From Rhodohalobacter sp. SW132 (GTDB lineage Bacteria > Bacteroidota > Rhodothermia > Balneolales > Balneolaceae): 64,000 bases of DNA. Numbering within the stretch: position 1 is the first letter of the stretch; each line of letters begins with the position of its first letter. The notes under the pieces were generated by a model that saw nothing but the letters and a program-made list of their open reading frames with translations, was not told the DNA's origin and did no database searches. The DNA is taken from the NCBI RefSeq assembly GCF_003390325.1, contig NZ_QUOK01000004.1, forward strand, positions 310,001 to 374,000, written 5' to 3'. The translations under genes were made by a program, and so were the position numbers. Shown piece by piece: positions 52,182-62,900 of the stretch.

Positions 52182-54050
52182 CTAAATTTCAGATTCTGAA
52201 TCTTTCTTTTCCACCGGGACGATCTGATCGAACGCCAGACCGCTATGTCCCTCTCCGCGTCCTGTTTTTTTCCTGATACCCAGCCAGTTAAACACTTTTC
52301 CGTTATACCACCGAGTTCGCTGGAAAGCTTTGTGAATTTTGACACCGGCTCTTGGGATCTCTTCTTCATGAATATAATATGGGATCTTTTTCTCTTGGTC
52401 CAACCCTTCGCGTAGCAGCGAAGTCCGAGGTTTAATCTTCTTCGGTATTTTAGGATCATTTTTCAAAATCCTCGGCATAGCCGCACGCTGCAATTCAATC
52501 TCCCTCTGGCTTTCGTTTTTGTGAACCGGGATAAAAGGAATCCACTGTTCCGGGACAGAATTCACAACCTGATACCGGATATTGGCGTTGGATCCAATCT
52601 CTTCGGTCGGTTCAGAGGAGTTTTCCAGATCCGTCAACTGCTGCAGTTTATTTCTGATCTCATGTCCGGCCTCCCGTCCGGCTTTACTTTTACCAGTCAT
52701 AAGCGGGATCTTCGACTCAACGCCCCACACCATATTGGCAATCTCATCGCGTAGTAAATAAACTTCTTCCAGCGGTTTGCCCTCCAGCACTTTTCGGGCA
52801 ACCGGCAATACTGACAGTCCCGTGTCGGCCGGAACTTCCTCGCTGCCTCTGATACTGTGAGTATACATATTCCAGCGATGCCAGTCTTCATTCGATCCCG
52901 ATCCAGCGGCTTCTATCCACGTTTTTTCTCCGAATGAATTGGTGACCGTCAACCCCCTGACGTTCCCGAGGCTCCCCACCGGCAGGGTAAATGGAACCAG
53001 GAACCAATCGTTGGAATAAACCAGAAAGAAATCAAGCAGGAGCAACTTGTTCAGATCAGTTGTATCGGGCTTTACGAAGCCGATATTGGTTTTCCAGTTT
53101 TCCATGGTCCACCAGCGCGGATGGGGCATGCCGCCGAATGTGACGGATGTGGGAATAAATGTTCGCGTGATGCTTCCCTCCGGGTCTTCACCGGATGAAT
53201 CGATGTCACCAAGCGATGTCGTCTCGTTGTCCAAATCCAAGTTATACCAGTCAAGGTGACCGTGATAGTACTCGTCGGCAGTAAGCACCCTTTCTTCTTC
53301 GCCTTTCGGGGCCGAACAGGCAAATTGATGTTCCAGATACGACGGTTGCCAGGACGGATTCTCTTTATCCTGCTCGTGCGATTGGTAATACAGCCGTTCA
53401 TACCACTCCATGAATTTATCTGCAGCAACATCAATTTCCGGTTTTTGAGCATCCCCTACACCTTCGATATCGTGATAGGAAGGTAGGCCGGGATTGTCTT
53501 TCAGAAACCGGTAAAAACGGTATCCGTCCATACAGCGTCCGGCTACGGCTGTAACTTTCTGCCAGGTTTTAACATGAGCACAGATATGGGCATCGGACTC
53601 GCTCTCCGAATCCGGCTGAACAATTTGGTAGTTATCGATATATTCCTGCTTCAAGTCAGAATCTATCCGGTTTATCCATTTCAGCCACTGCCTTCCCATT
53701 AACAAGCGGATGTCGAGGGCGATATCTTTTGATCCCTGCCGGAAAGGTATTTGTTGATGTTCGACTTTAACCTCCAGTGGAATATCTTTTTCTATCGCCG
53801 TAGCGGGAGCATCACCGGCCTTATACTTGGTAAGGGAGGTCGTCTCCATATGAGCTTTAGCCAGTACGGGTGATCCCGCATCATCACCTATAAACTCCCC
53901 CATCTGCCACTGTTTGGATACCATCCACAACGCATCGCGGACCTCTGCCTTCAATGCGCGGTCAAAATCTTCGCGGCGCGGTCGTCCTTCGAGACGATTC
54001 CAAAGTGTCAATGTTGGTATATAGCTGTTTATCTTATTTAGTTTAGCCAT
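52182..54050 (-). CDS. Conserved uncharacterised 622-residue protein of the giant-protein locus
   Basis: Cytoplasmic protein without a signal or clear membrane helix. The N-terminus carries a striking ungapped motif LWMVSKQWQMGEFIGDDAGSP at ~41-61, followed by two more short conserved-looking stretches: DIRLLMGRQWLKWI (~130) and WFLVPFTLPVGSLGNVRGLTVTNSFG in the middle. I remember this LWM-QWQ-GEF pattern in large unannotated proteins from several phyla, but no function. The rest is mixed alpha/beta with long acidic loops. It overlaps the 1912-residue gene by 8 bases, so it is coupled and is the last gene of the locus in transcription order. The tail (GRGEGHSGLAFDQIVPVEKK) is basic and acidic mixed. 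Enzymatic role: none recognised. Confidence 0.75.
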   Translation of the reverse strand: MAKLNKINSYIPTLTLWNRLEGRPRREDFDRALKAEVRDALWMVSKQWQMGEFIGDDAGSPVLAKAHMETTSLTKYKAGDAPATAIEKDIPLEVKVEHQQIPFRQGSKDIALDIRLLMGRQWLKWINRIDSDLKQEYIDNYQIVQPDSESESDAHICAHVKTWQKVTAVAGRCMDGYRFYRFLKDNPGLPSYHDIEGVGDAQKPEIDVAADKFMEWYERLYYQSHEQDKENPSWQPSYLEHQFACSAPKGEEERVLTADEYYHGHLDWYNLDLDNETTSLGDIDSSGEDPEGSITRTFIPTSVTFGGMPHPRWWTMENWKTNIGFVKPDTTDLNKLLLLDFFLVYSNDWFLVPFTLPVGSLGNVRGLTVTNSFGEKTWIEAAGSGSNEDWHRWNMYTHSIRGSEEVPADTGLSVLPVARKVLEGKPLEEVYLLRDEIANMVWGVESKIPLMTGKSKAGREAGHEIRNKLQQLTDLENSSEPTEEIGSNANIRYQVVNSVPEQWIPFIPVHKNESQREIELQRAAMPRILKNDPKIPKKIKPRTSLLREGLDQEKKIPYYIHEEEIPRAGVKIHKAFQRTRWYNGKVFNWLGIRKKTGRGEGHSGLAFDQIVPVEKKDSESEI

Positions 54051-57000
54051 TGTCTTCAGGATTTTCTGTTTCCAGGTTGGCTTTTATTCCATAGTTTAAA
54101 AACATCGTGACCGGGTGAACCGTCATCGTCGCAATGGTGGCGGGCAGGAACCGTGTGTATCCTGTTCGATCGATCTGGTCGGGTTCTACAGCCCGCAGTT
54201 TCGCAAGATCGAGGGTTTCGTGAAGCGACTCAACGATTTCTTTCCACGTCCACTCCCCAGTAAATGCCGATGGAGTGACCATCAGCATCGTCTGCGGCGG
54301 TTCGCAGTTGGGACGATCGTAATGAAAAGTCAACCCGCTGGTTTCATCTTTAGCGGGAATTACTTCGGTCCACTCATCGACCATCAACCCGCATTGTGAT
54401 TCGGACGGATTAAATCCGGGCATATAGGCTGTATATAAAAGTTTGTCGCTTTCAATTTCCAAGTCGGACGGGTATGAGAGTCCCAGCCAGCTATCGTTTT
54501 CGATATAGGGCAGTTGCACCGGCGTCAGGTTTAGCGTCTGATCTTTTATGCCCTCTGCTGTCATAACAAGGCTTTCCCAAGCGCTCAGTTTTTCACGAAC
54601 CCTGGCTACTCCGTATAGCCAGTCATCCACGGGAAAGTCGTTCGATTGTTCATTTATCTGATAATCCAGCAGCTGATCCGGGTCTTTAAGAAAATTTTGC
54701 AGTTCTGTTTCATGGTCGGCCCCAAACCAAAATTCCGGTACCATCACAAAATCGTCACCCAGCATCAATCTTGCGGCTTCGGTCAGCTTATTTATTTTTT
54801 CATCGGTTGCCGCTACTTCTTCCGCTTCCTGTTTCAGGTTATCTACCTCGGCCAAATCTTCCGACACCGACTTATGCAGTCTGACAGCCTGCTTCAGTAT
54901 ATCTTCAGAAAGTATAACCACCTGCTTTTCATCTTCATCCGTTTCAAGCGGCATATGGTCGAAAGAGTTCAACCCAATTTTTAAATTAATAACGGCCTCT
55001 AACAGATCAGATATGTTGGCGTGGCTGTCGGTCAGGAAGTTCTGTAATTCTGTGTATTTGTCGTCGAAATCGTCCTTTTTATCATCGACGTTGGTTTTAA
55101 GATCGGTTAAGGATGAGACCGTTCCTGTGTACTGCGTACTGATTACCCGCTCGGCTTTGAGCAGGATTTCAATTTTCTCATCGTCATCCACGGCTACCGG
55201 CAACCGATTGTTAACCAAATCGTCGTATGTGTCAAGCTTCTCATTCCACCGTTTTTTGTATTTTACCACTTCTTCATACACCGTGTTGTAAACCGCACGC
55301 TTACGATCATAGACATGTCCAAATCCTGCACCCGGCAGTCCGAATCTGCCAAGCCGACTTAGATGATCTATAAATTCGTCTGATATGATATCAAAATTCG
55401 CTAAAATAGCAGATTTGTTTCCCATCGTCACCTCCAGATCTTCTTCGTCAATCAAAGCATCCAGCTTATCGATAACATTAGCTTTCAGATCATCCAGAAT
55501 ATTCTCCAGGGAATCCTTTACCAGTGTAATTCGGTTTGTATCGATGCTGGCCGCAGCATCCTGTTCTTCACTCGCTTCGTTCTGCAGCATTACGTCGGTG
55601 GGCCGCAACGGACGTGAAGAAACGATCAACGTTCTCAGATCAGAAACTATCGAAGCAATCTCAAAAAAGGTAACTTTGTTTTCGACCAACTGTGTATAAT
55701 TGATTTCAATAACCGCATGCGGGGGCAGGCCGAATTCCCTGTATGCAGCCTGCAAAATATACTCATCCAGAGCGGTAAGGTTCTTCTCGCTTTCGACACT
55801 TAGCATATACAGCAGATCGATCGGTACCAACCCCAAATCATCCATGGAGAGTGTTTCTTCGACATCTGCGCCGGCAATATCGTCATCTTTATAATCAGGA
55901 ATACGATAGGTGATCACACAACTGATATCCGAAACGGAGGGTAATACATTCTCCAGCCAGGCATTGACGGCGGGTTCCGCCTTACTCCTCGGGTTTACAC
56001 CCGAAGCGGGATCGATGCCGGAAGGCAGATGCACGCCAAAGCGATGGGTAAGGGTTGTACCGCTGCCTGGCGACTGAACGACATCCGGCAACTGGGGATA
56101 GTCGCCTTTGCTATAGGCATCCAAGGCCCCGCCGGCACGGTCGTAATTGCCCTGTACCACCTGATGAACGCTCTCAGCCATCGCCACATCGGCAATCGCA
56201 TCCCGGATATTCATAAGCCGCTGCACTTCTGCGTTGATGGCATCTTCTTCATCGGACGAAGCCGATTTCAGCTCGACGGGTCTGTCTTCAAACGGAAAGC
56301 CGAACGGATAAATCTCATTTCCGGTCTTCTTGACATGCTCCAGCAAAGACAATCCGTCAACGACATTCCGGGCTTCTATTTTCCCGACCGCCCGGTCTTC
56401 ATCCAGCTCGTCTTCATCTTCCCCGACCGCGGTCGATTCCATCCGGTTTGAAATCAGCGGAAACACCTTGCGAAGCTCATAAATATAGACATCCAGTTCT
56501 TCATCGTTGTTATCATGCAGCCCCCGTTCAAGCTGGTATCCCAGCAGTGCGCCCAGGCTTTGTCCCTCCTGCATGCCTTCGATGATCTCCATCGCCATCC
56601 GGACCCGTTCGGACGACAGATTTACTTTAAATATCTCTTTCTCCAACTCCGAGGCGTTTGATATATAGGCATTTCGCAATACCGCTGCCGTAAGTCCGTG
56701 GTTGATAGACGGGGCAAGAACATATCCCGCGTTGGTATCGTCTTTTGTAATATCATTTTTTCCTTCAGGATCAAAGAAATCCCTTAAATCGGGATCCGGC
56801 TCGTACGGTGTAAGCGTTTTTTCTTTCGGCCTCAAGTCTTCGACAAATCCGTACGCGCCAAGGTATATCCCCTCTTTTGCATTCTCATCGTTGTTTTCGC
56901 TGCCAAAGCGCATCGCGTGAAGCTGAAGATGCAGAAAACCCAGCATCCAGGCATCCAGCCGGTAAGAGCAGCAGTCCAGATGTTCTGCGAAACAGCGTTC

Positions 57001-59781
57001 CAGCCGCGCCGTCGGCACATCCTTAAGTCGTTCGAGCGCTGCAACTACTTCGTGCAACTGTCCAGATTGCGGGGTGACGACGTTCGTTTTCAGCAGCTCG
57101 GAAATATGATCGGCGATCATGGTATCACCGGCTATTCGGTCTTCTTTCCTGTAGATAAGATCCCACTTACTCTGTAGCTCGGCCTTGTTAGCTTCTACAT
57201 CGATGAAATTGGTATCGATCCTGGCGAACGCCGCTTCGGATCGGTTCAGAATTTCGGCATTGCGATAGAGATTCAGACTGGTGTTTCCGAACTCGAGATT
57301 AAGGGCGTGGCGAAGCATATCGTATAGCAACGCATCGGGCTTCTTATTATCGGCAAATCCGCGTTGATTTCTGATATTGCGATGATTTTCCCTGGCGTTC
57401 TCAATCAGCCACTCAATATAGTTCTGGCCGGTTTCCGTATAGGCACGAATCGTGTTCGTTTCACTGAGCGGATTGTCGTCAATCATCGGTTTTTCCACAT
57501 CCTCCTGTGCGGTAAGAAAAAGCTTTTCCAGGATGGGGATCTGCGGATCCTCTTTCATATCGTGGTTGTATCCCAGATCCTCCAGGAGCTGAATACCGCG
57601 GGCTTTATAAAACGTTTCAAAAAATTCTGCCAGCTGCTTGATGAGATCATCCGATTGGCCCTTAAGCTTCAATGAATTAATATGCTGCAGAAAACTTTGT
57701 GCAACGCGCCGGTCAAATTCTACAGAGGTGGCGTGCAGACCCAGAGCCTGCAGCAGGAGCTGGTGGGCATCTCCCTCCTTACCGACGTAGGCCACCTGTT
57801 TGACAAGATCTTCCCAGTCCGTTCTGACTTTCTGAGAAATTGAGTACATATCCTGCAGTACCGGGATGTGATCGGAATAGTCCCTAGCAAAAGAGGTGCG
57901 CGGCTGATCCAGCCATTTCAGATCACTTATCGTACTTACCGGCAATATGCCATAGGGCTGATCGCCAACCCGGATAGATGGAAACCGGCCGCGGCCACGG
58001 ACATGATTAATCAGGAACCAGCGGGTCAAATCCCGTTCCCACTCGTTCGTTGTGGGGGTTACCATACTCTCCAAAAAATATCCGATGGTGGCATTCCACA
58101 GGGCCGTATTCATATCCGAGGCCTCACGCTGATCGGTCTGATAATAATTTTCGACGAGCTTCAACGAAGCTTCATCTATGTCGATTCCCAGCAATTCCGC
58201 CAGCCAGCGTCCGTCGCGTTTTTCGCTTCTTTCATGCGGATCGTCTTCATTCGTCTCTTCAAAATACCTCTCATAGGCCTCCTCGGCGTCTTCGGATTCG
58301 GAATACCCGGAGCCATCGTCTTCGGTATTGTTCGTTGGAGTACCCTGGGGCAGTATCGAAAACCCGTTGTCTCCGTAATGATGATTACGAATCAAATTTT
58401 CCAGTTCGGCTTTGCCCTGCTGTTCGTCGGCGGCAATTTTAACTCCCAGCACAAATAGACGGTCGAAACCGCGGTCGTATTGCTCTTTAGTGAGATCAAC
58501 TTTGAATCCCAATCCCATATCGACGGCTTCATCAAAATTGAACAGCCACTTGGTTTCGGCCTGCCCCGACAGATATTCTATATATTTGACCGCTTTTTCG
58601 TCGTCGGACAGTTCATCAAACTCATCACCGTATACATCACGCAACAGAGCATCGACATCGTCGCGGGTATCGGGTCCCACAATCAGAGGATCCGGAATGC
58701 GCTCTCCCAGCTCATTTATAACGGGTTCACTGTTGTCGCCATGGAAGCCGAGCAACACAAATTTTTCCGGAAAGGTCGAGACTTTAGCCGCCTGCGCCCA
58801 TGCCGTCAGCTTTGTGTCGGTATTCTCCGTTTTTGGGAAGTGCAAAAATGCCACCGAAATATCATCGGACGTCACATCTTCGCTCGGCTCTTCCAGATCG
58901 ATATTCTGGGGTTTATACTGTTCGGTAAGCCGACTGGCTGCTTCATCATCTATTGCCAGCGCATCTGTTAACTGTTCAAACGCTTCGTCCTTCGCACCGG
59001 CATCGTCTCCGGCAAGCAGGATGTTCTGCCAATATTGACTCAAGGCGTCCCGAACTTCGGTAGCCGGTAGCTCCTCCGTGGGTACCACCAGCAGAATATC
59101 CGACTCGGTATTGCGTTTCGGTTTTTTATCATTATTGTTTTGTTCGGTATTGACCGGTTTATATTGCTGGGTAAGCCAGTACGACCGGCCCGCATTAAAA
59201 AATCCCATCAGTTTACGCCAGGCTCCGATCTCCTTCTCCTTCACATAAGATCTGATGGCATCGTTACCGGGCTTACCCGCTTTCCATATAGAGATCCAGT
59301 AATTTTTGATCTGCTGTAGCTCGCTTTCGGATAGGGTTTCGTCAAATGTGTCAATGGAACATTCATCGGGAAAAATACGCACCCAGAGCTGGTGCTGAAG
59401 ATCGCCGGATTCCCCGTTGGTTTTTTTGAAACGGGTTTCCAGCCGCACAGGTAAAAGCAGCAGCGGATATTCATCGGAGAGTTTATCCATGTTATTCCGC
59501 GGGTCGGCAAAAGGCTGAAACTCTTCAAACAGCGAGGCCTTCTGTCCCAGCGTATCTGCCAGCTGGGATTTGCCTCGGGAAATCACCTGTTTCAGTTCCC
59601 GCTCCCGGTCCAGCAGAGCCTCGAATTCATTGCTTTCTTCGCCTTTACTGCGTTTGACACTTTTTTTCCGAATTTCCAGTTTTTTCAGGCGTTCCTTTGC
59701 ATGGAAAACATCCTTCTTTTCGCTTTCCACCTGGATTCGAACATCCCGGATCTGTTGTTGCAGTGGATTGAATTCGGGCAT
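54043..59781 (-). CDS. Giant uncharacterised protein, 1912 residues
   Basis: Very large cytoplasmic protein, no signal peptide and no membrane helix. Residues ~1-85 are a charged coiled coil. LLLPVRLETRF at ~108-118 and, around 595-612, GRFPSIRVGDQPYGILPV are the two most conserved-looking motifs; between them lies an acidic stretch with many Asp/Glu. A helical region with repeated hydrophobic heptads follows near 1480-1700 (YKKRWNEKLDTYDDLV, LTEAARLML), and the last ~200 residues are more globular (FHYDRPNCEPPQTMLMVTPS). I recognise none of the known toxins, polymerases or injection-machine parts in it. It shares the operon with two similarly built proteins and is probably the scaffold of a large assembly. 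Function unknown. Confidence 0.75.
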   Translation of the reverse strand: MPEFNPLQQQIRDVRIQVESEKKDVFHAKERLKKLEIRKKSVKRSKGEESNEFEALLDRERELKQVISRGKSQLADTLGQKASLFEEFQPFADPRNNMDKLSDEYPLLLLPVRLETRFKKTNGESGDLQHQLWVRIFPDECSIDTFDETLSESELQQIKNYWISIWKAGKPGNDAIRSYVKEKEIGAWRKLMGFFNAGRSYWLTQQYKPVNTEQNNNDKKPKRNTESDILLVVPTEELPATEVRDALSQYWQNILLAGDDAGAKDEAFEQLTDALAIDDEAASRLTEQYKPQNIDLEEPSEDVTSDDISVAFLHFPKTENTDTKLTAWAQAAKVSTFPEKFVLLGFHGDNSEPVINELGERIPDPLIVGPDTRDDVDALLRDVYGDEFDELSDDEKAVKYIEYLSGQAETKWLFNFDEAVDMGLGFKVDLTKEQYDRGFDRLFVLGVKIAADEQQGKAELENLIRNHHYGDNGFSILPQGTPTNNTEDDGSGYSESEDAEEAYERYFEETNEDDPHERSEKRDGRWLAELLGIDIDEASLKLVENYYQTDQREASDMNTALWNATIGYFLESMVTPTTNEWERDLTRWFLINHVRGRGRFPSIRVGDQPYGILPVSTISDLKWLDQPRTSFARDYSDHIPVLQDMYSISQKVRTDWEDLVKQVAYVGKEGDAHQLLLQALGLHATSVEFDRRVAQSFLQHINSLKLKGQSDDLIKQLAEFFETFYKARGIQLLEDLGYNHDMKEDPQIPILEKLFLTAQEDVEKPMIDDNPLSETNTIRAYTETGQNYIEWLIENARENHRNIRNQRGFADNKKPDALLYDMLRHALNLEFGNTSLNLYRNAEILNRSEAAFARIDTNFIDVEANKAELQSKWDLIYRKEDRIAGDTMIADHISELLKTNVVTPQSGQLHEVVAALERLKDVPTARLERCFAEHLDCCSYRLDAWMLGFLHLQLHAMRFGSENNDENAKEGIYLGAYGFVEDLRPKEKTLTPYEPDPDLRDFFDPEGKNDITKDDTNAGYVLAPSINHGLTAAVLRNAYISNASELEKEIFKVNLSSERVRMAMEIIEGMQEGQSLGALLGYQLERGLHDNNDEELDVYIYELRKVFPLISNRMESTAVGEDEDELDEDRAVGKIEARNVVDGLSLLEHVKKTGNEIYPFGFPFEDRPVELKSASSDEEDAINAEVQRLMNIRDAIADVAMAESVHQVVQGNYDRAGGALDAYSKGDYPQLPDVVQSPGSGTTLTHRFGVHLPSGIDPASGVNPRSKAEPAVNAWLENVLPSVSDISCVITYRIPDYKDDDIAGADVEETLSMDDLGLVPIDLLYMLSVESEKNLTALDEYILQAAYREFGLPPHAVIEINYTQLVENKVTFFEIASIVSDLRTLIVSSRPLRPTDVMLQNEASEEQDAAASIDTNRITLVKDSLENILDDLKANVIDKLDALIDEEDLEVTMGNKSAILANFDIISDEFIDHLSRLGRFGLPGAGFGHVYDRKRAVYNTVYEEVVKYKKRWNEKLDTYDDLVNNRLPVAVDDDEKIEILLKAERVISTQYTGTVSSLTDLKTNVDDKKDDFDDKYTELQNFLTDSHANISDLLEAVINLKIGLNSFDHMPLETDEDEKQVVILSEDILKQAVRLHKSVSEDLAEVDNLKQEAEEVAATDEKINKLTEAARLMLGDDFVMVPEFWFGADHETELQNFLKDPDQLLDYQINEQSNDFPVDDWLYGVARVREKLSAWESLVMTAEGIKDQTLNLTPVQLPYIENDSWLGLSYPSDLEIESDKLLYTAYMPGFNPSESQCGLMVDEWTEVIPAKDETSGLTFHYDRPNCEPPQTMLMVTPSAFTGEWTWKEIVESLHETLDLAKLRAVEPDQIDRTGYTRFLPATIATMTVHPVTMFLNYGIKANLETENPEDNG

Positions 59782-59820
59782 TTCTGTCAGGTTAAGTTTA
59801 AATGTTCATAAACATTAGCA

Positions 59821-59879
59821 AGTATCTGTTTCGCCCCACCCTGTTCCCATTCCAAAAACGCGAAATATAAACAGATACT
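59821..59879. promoter_or_regulatory. 11-bp inverted repeat between two giant-protein genes
   Basis: AGTATCTGTTT at 59821-59831 pairs with AAACAGATACT at 59869-59879 across 37 bases; TTTCG and CGAAA just inside can extend the stem. A smaller hairpin ATGTT/AACAT lies at 59802-59815. This is in the 143-base gap between the genes at 59925-63410 and 54043-59781, the only real gap in the locus, so it may regulate or attenuate the 1912-residue gene. Confidence 0.55.
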
Positions 59880-59924
59880 AATCATTGGATATCAGTTACA
59901 TGATGCAAAAAAAATACATTCGGC

Positions 59925-62900
59925 TTATTCATCGATATCAGGCAGCATTTCAGTAGCGTGAATCGCCACCAACACCGGAACCTGGTATAGGATATAGGCC
60001 AGTTCGGCCGAGCTCATCTCTTTATTCCATTCAATATGTAGATCTTCACTCTGCTGCTCTTTTTTCACGCTTCCATCTTCCAGGATCTGGTTGACCGTAA
60101 TAGTTGGCGTATCGCCACTTATATCTATAAACCCTTCGCCTGAATCGATATCGATCCAGCCGAGATCATTCCACACTTCCAATTTTCCATCTTCCATATG
60201 GCTTTCATCACCAGCACCCAGGCCAAATCGCGGCTCACCCGGACGCTCTTTGATTACGAAAAACCAGCCGGGATCATCCCAGGTAATGCCCTCTCCGGCA
60301 CATCGTTCGTCAACCGGCTCGCTCTCCTTGCCAGTTCCTCCTTTTGCTTCACACACAGTCAGGTCAAATCCAAAAAAGTAGATATCGGGTTCAACTTTTG
60401 CCTCATACAACGGAGATTTCAATACTGTTCTCGGTGGATTTCCCTGCTCCTCTTCCGACAGCGGACGGAGGTCGCGTTCTTTTGTGGGATCGATGGCATC
60501 TGAGTCTCCGTTAAGTACGTGCTCTCCGTCCTCATCTTTCCACACGGCCCGCTGCGCGTAAATGACGGCATTAGGATATTTTTTCAACAGTTCGCCACGG
60601 ATAACCAGTACAACTTCCTCATCTTCTCCCTCTGCTTCGCGATGATCGTGATCACCCAGGTCGGAATATTTCGACCAGCGATGAAGCTGGGGAATATCTT
60701 TCAGTTTCTCCTTTAGCTCCTCCTCCGTGAGGTCTTCGGAATCGAAATAGCCTCGGGCTTCCCAGAACTGACGGAAATAGCTGCCTCTCTGATCTGTGGG
60801 ATATTCGCGCCACAACAGCTCCCGGGCGAATTCGTGGTTCAGTCCAACCATATAAGATTCGATAAATTTCTGATTTGTCTCCAGAATAGAGATGCTATTT
60901 TGCGCTATGTGGTTGATATTGGGCAGAAACAGTTCGGAGGATTGATCAACCAGCGGTTTATACATCGGCAGGTCAATTTCAGGATAGGCCATCGCCTCTA
61001 CAAATTCTTCTTTAAGCTGGTCCCTGATCCTGTCGGGAATGATCACACTTCCCCACACCCAACGCGGGATTGTAATCTCCGGGTCAAGCGACTCAAACAT
61101 GACATCATTGACCAAAGATATATCGAGGGCTGGTTTCGGCTGTGACTGACTCTGCCTGACCGACTCTTCGACGAAGGTATAGGCATCTTTAAGCGCCTTT
61201 TTGAACCGCCCGGCTTCTTCGCTGTCTTCTGTACCGCGGGAAGGGGTGAAATTTTCCTCCGGCGTGGAAATCCTGAAATCGGGACTCCGTGGCAGATCGT
61301 CCACCGCTTCCGGCGTCTGGTTTTCTTCCAGGACCGACTCAGCAGCCGATTGTTGCTTACTCCATGTACTAAAACGCCTGTACAGGTACACCATTGCGGC
61401 TGCAAAAACTATCCCCACAGAGTAAAACGTTGTGCCAGGATTCACAAAGATCAAAATAATAAATAATAATATCGCCAGGAGCAGGGGAAACCATTTCATC
61501 CAGGGATATTCCGACAGGAGGTCGATAACAAACCCGGGTACGTTTTTGGGTCTTGTCTCTTCATACAAATCTTTGGGAGTGAGAATCTCGGGAGGCGTTT
61601 CCCGTTCGGGGGCTGCACTCACTTCACCTTTGTTAATCCGGTCGAGCAGGTTGTCCGGTGTAATATCATCATCGAACGGCAGCCGCTTCATAAGTGTGCC
61701 ACGCGGACGGGTAAATTTGCGCATCGATACCGAGAGTGCTGCCCGCGGGATTCGGCTCCGGTTCACTTGGTGATAGATAGTATGACGGTTGTGCGTTACG
61801 GTTCCGTTTTCCTGAAATTCAAAATCATGGGTAACCCTTTTATGCAGTGGAGCCGCCAACATCGCCCACTTTTCGGGACGTTGTTCTTTTATAGTTTTCA
61901 TATGGCTTTGATGCCAGATGTAAGTGGTCTCTTTCGCCAATTGAGCACCCCGGATTTTTTTGTTCGACTCCAGCACGTCGCCTATCTGCTCCCATGCGGC
62001 TTTCATGTAATCTTCCTGGTTCTCCTGCACTATTTTTGTACCAAATCCCGATGCCACTCTCCACCGGGGATCAAGGTTGAGCTCGTGGATCCAGTTGTTA
62101 TTGGGAGAGATGTCGCTGCCTTCACGCTCTTTCAACAGTCGTTTGGCAAGCGCATGCCAGCGACCATATAGCGGAGCAGTAATCAAGGGGTCCGGATTGT
62201 GTTCGATATCGTAATCCGTATCTGGATCAATTTCCGTTACCTCATCGCCGAGAGATACTTCTGTAATTCCAGAATCCTTATTCGCCTGCCCGGCGTCAAC
62301 CACTTCATAGCTGTCTGTCAAATTAATGAATGCAGCGAGATCTTCCTGAAAGGGATGCGGGTACGATTCGGTGCCGTTCAGCGTTGCCCACTTCCGGTAT
62401 TTTTCAACAACGGCAAATTCTTCGGGCGAATAAAAAATATCCGGTATTCTCAATGCCCCGCCCAGCTTCAGAATTCCATCCAGTTTCTGCTCTTCACTCA
62501 CCTCGGAATCATCTCTTATTCCCTCGATGTTGGCCCCCGGCTTCTGCACATCCATGTCGCGAAGACCAACTCGGCTGTCCACCGGCTGGGGTTCCAGCAG
62601 CCGCACCAGGTACTCAAAATCGCCTACCGTTCCTGTGCGGAAATAATAGCGGTGGTAATACGGAAGTTCATCCGGGTTCGCGTCGTTCCACGCCATTTCA
62701 TCGGCATTCGCATCGAACGGGTCTTTACCTACTCCGGCCCGCCTTCCACTTTCAAAAACCGGTACCAGAAAGGCGTGATATGCGGTATTGGCCTCCAGTT
62801 TCCTGGGACACATAATGCGGGAATATGCCATGTCCGGGTCTTCATCAAGTACGCTGGCCAACTGCTCTTGGATCGCTTCTGCGTCCTCCGACAGGAACGT

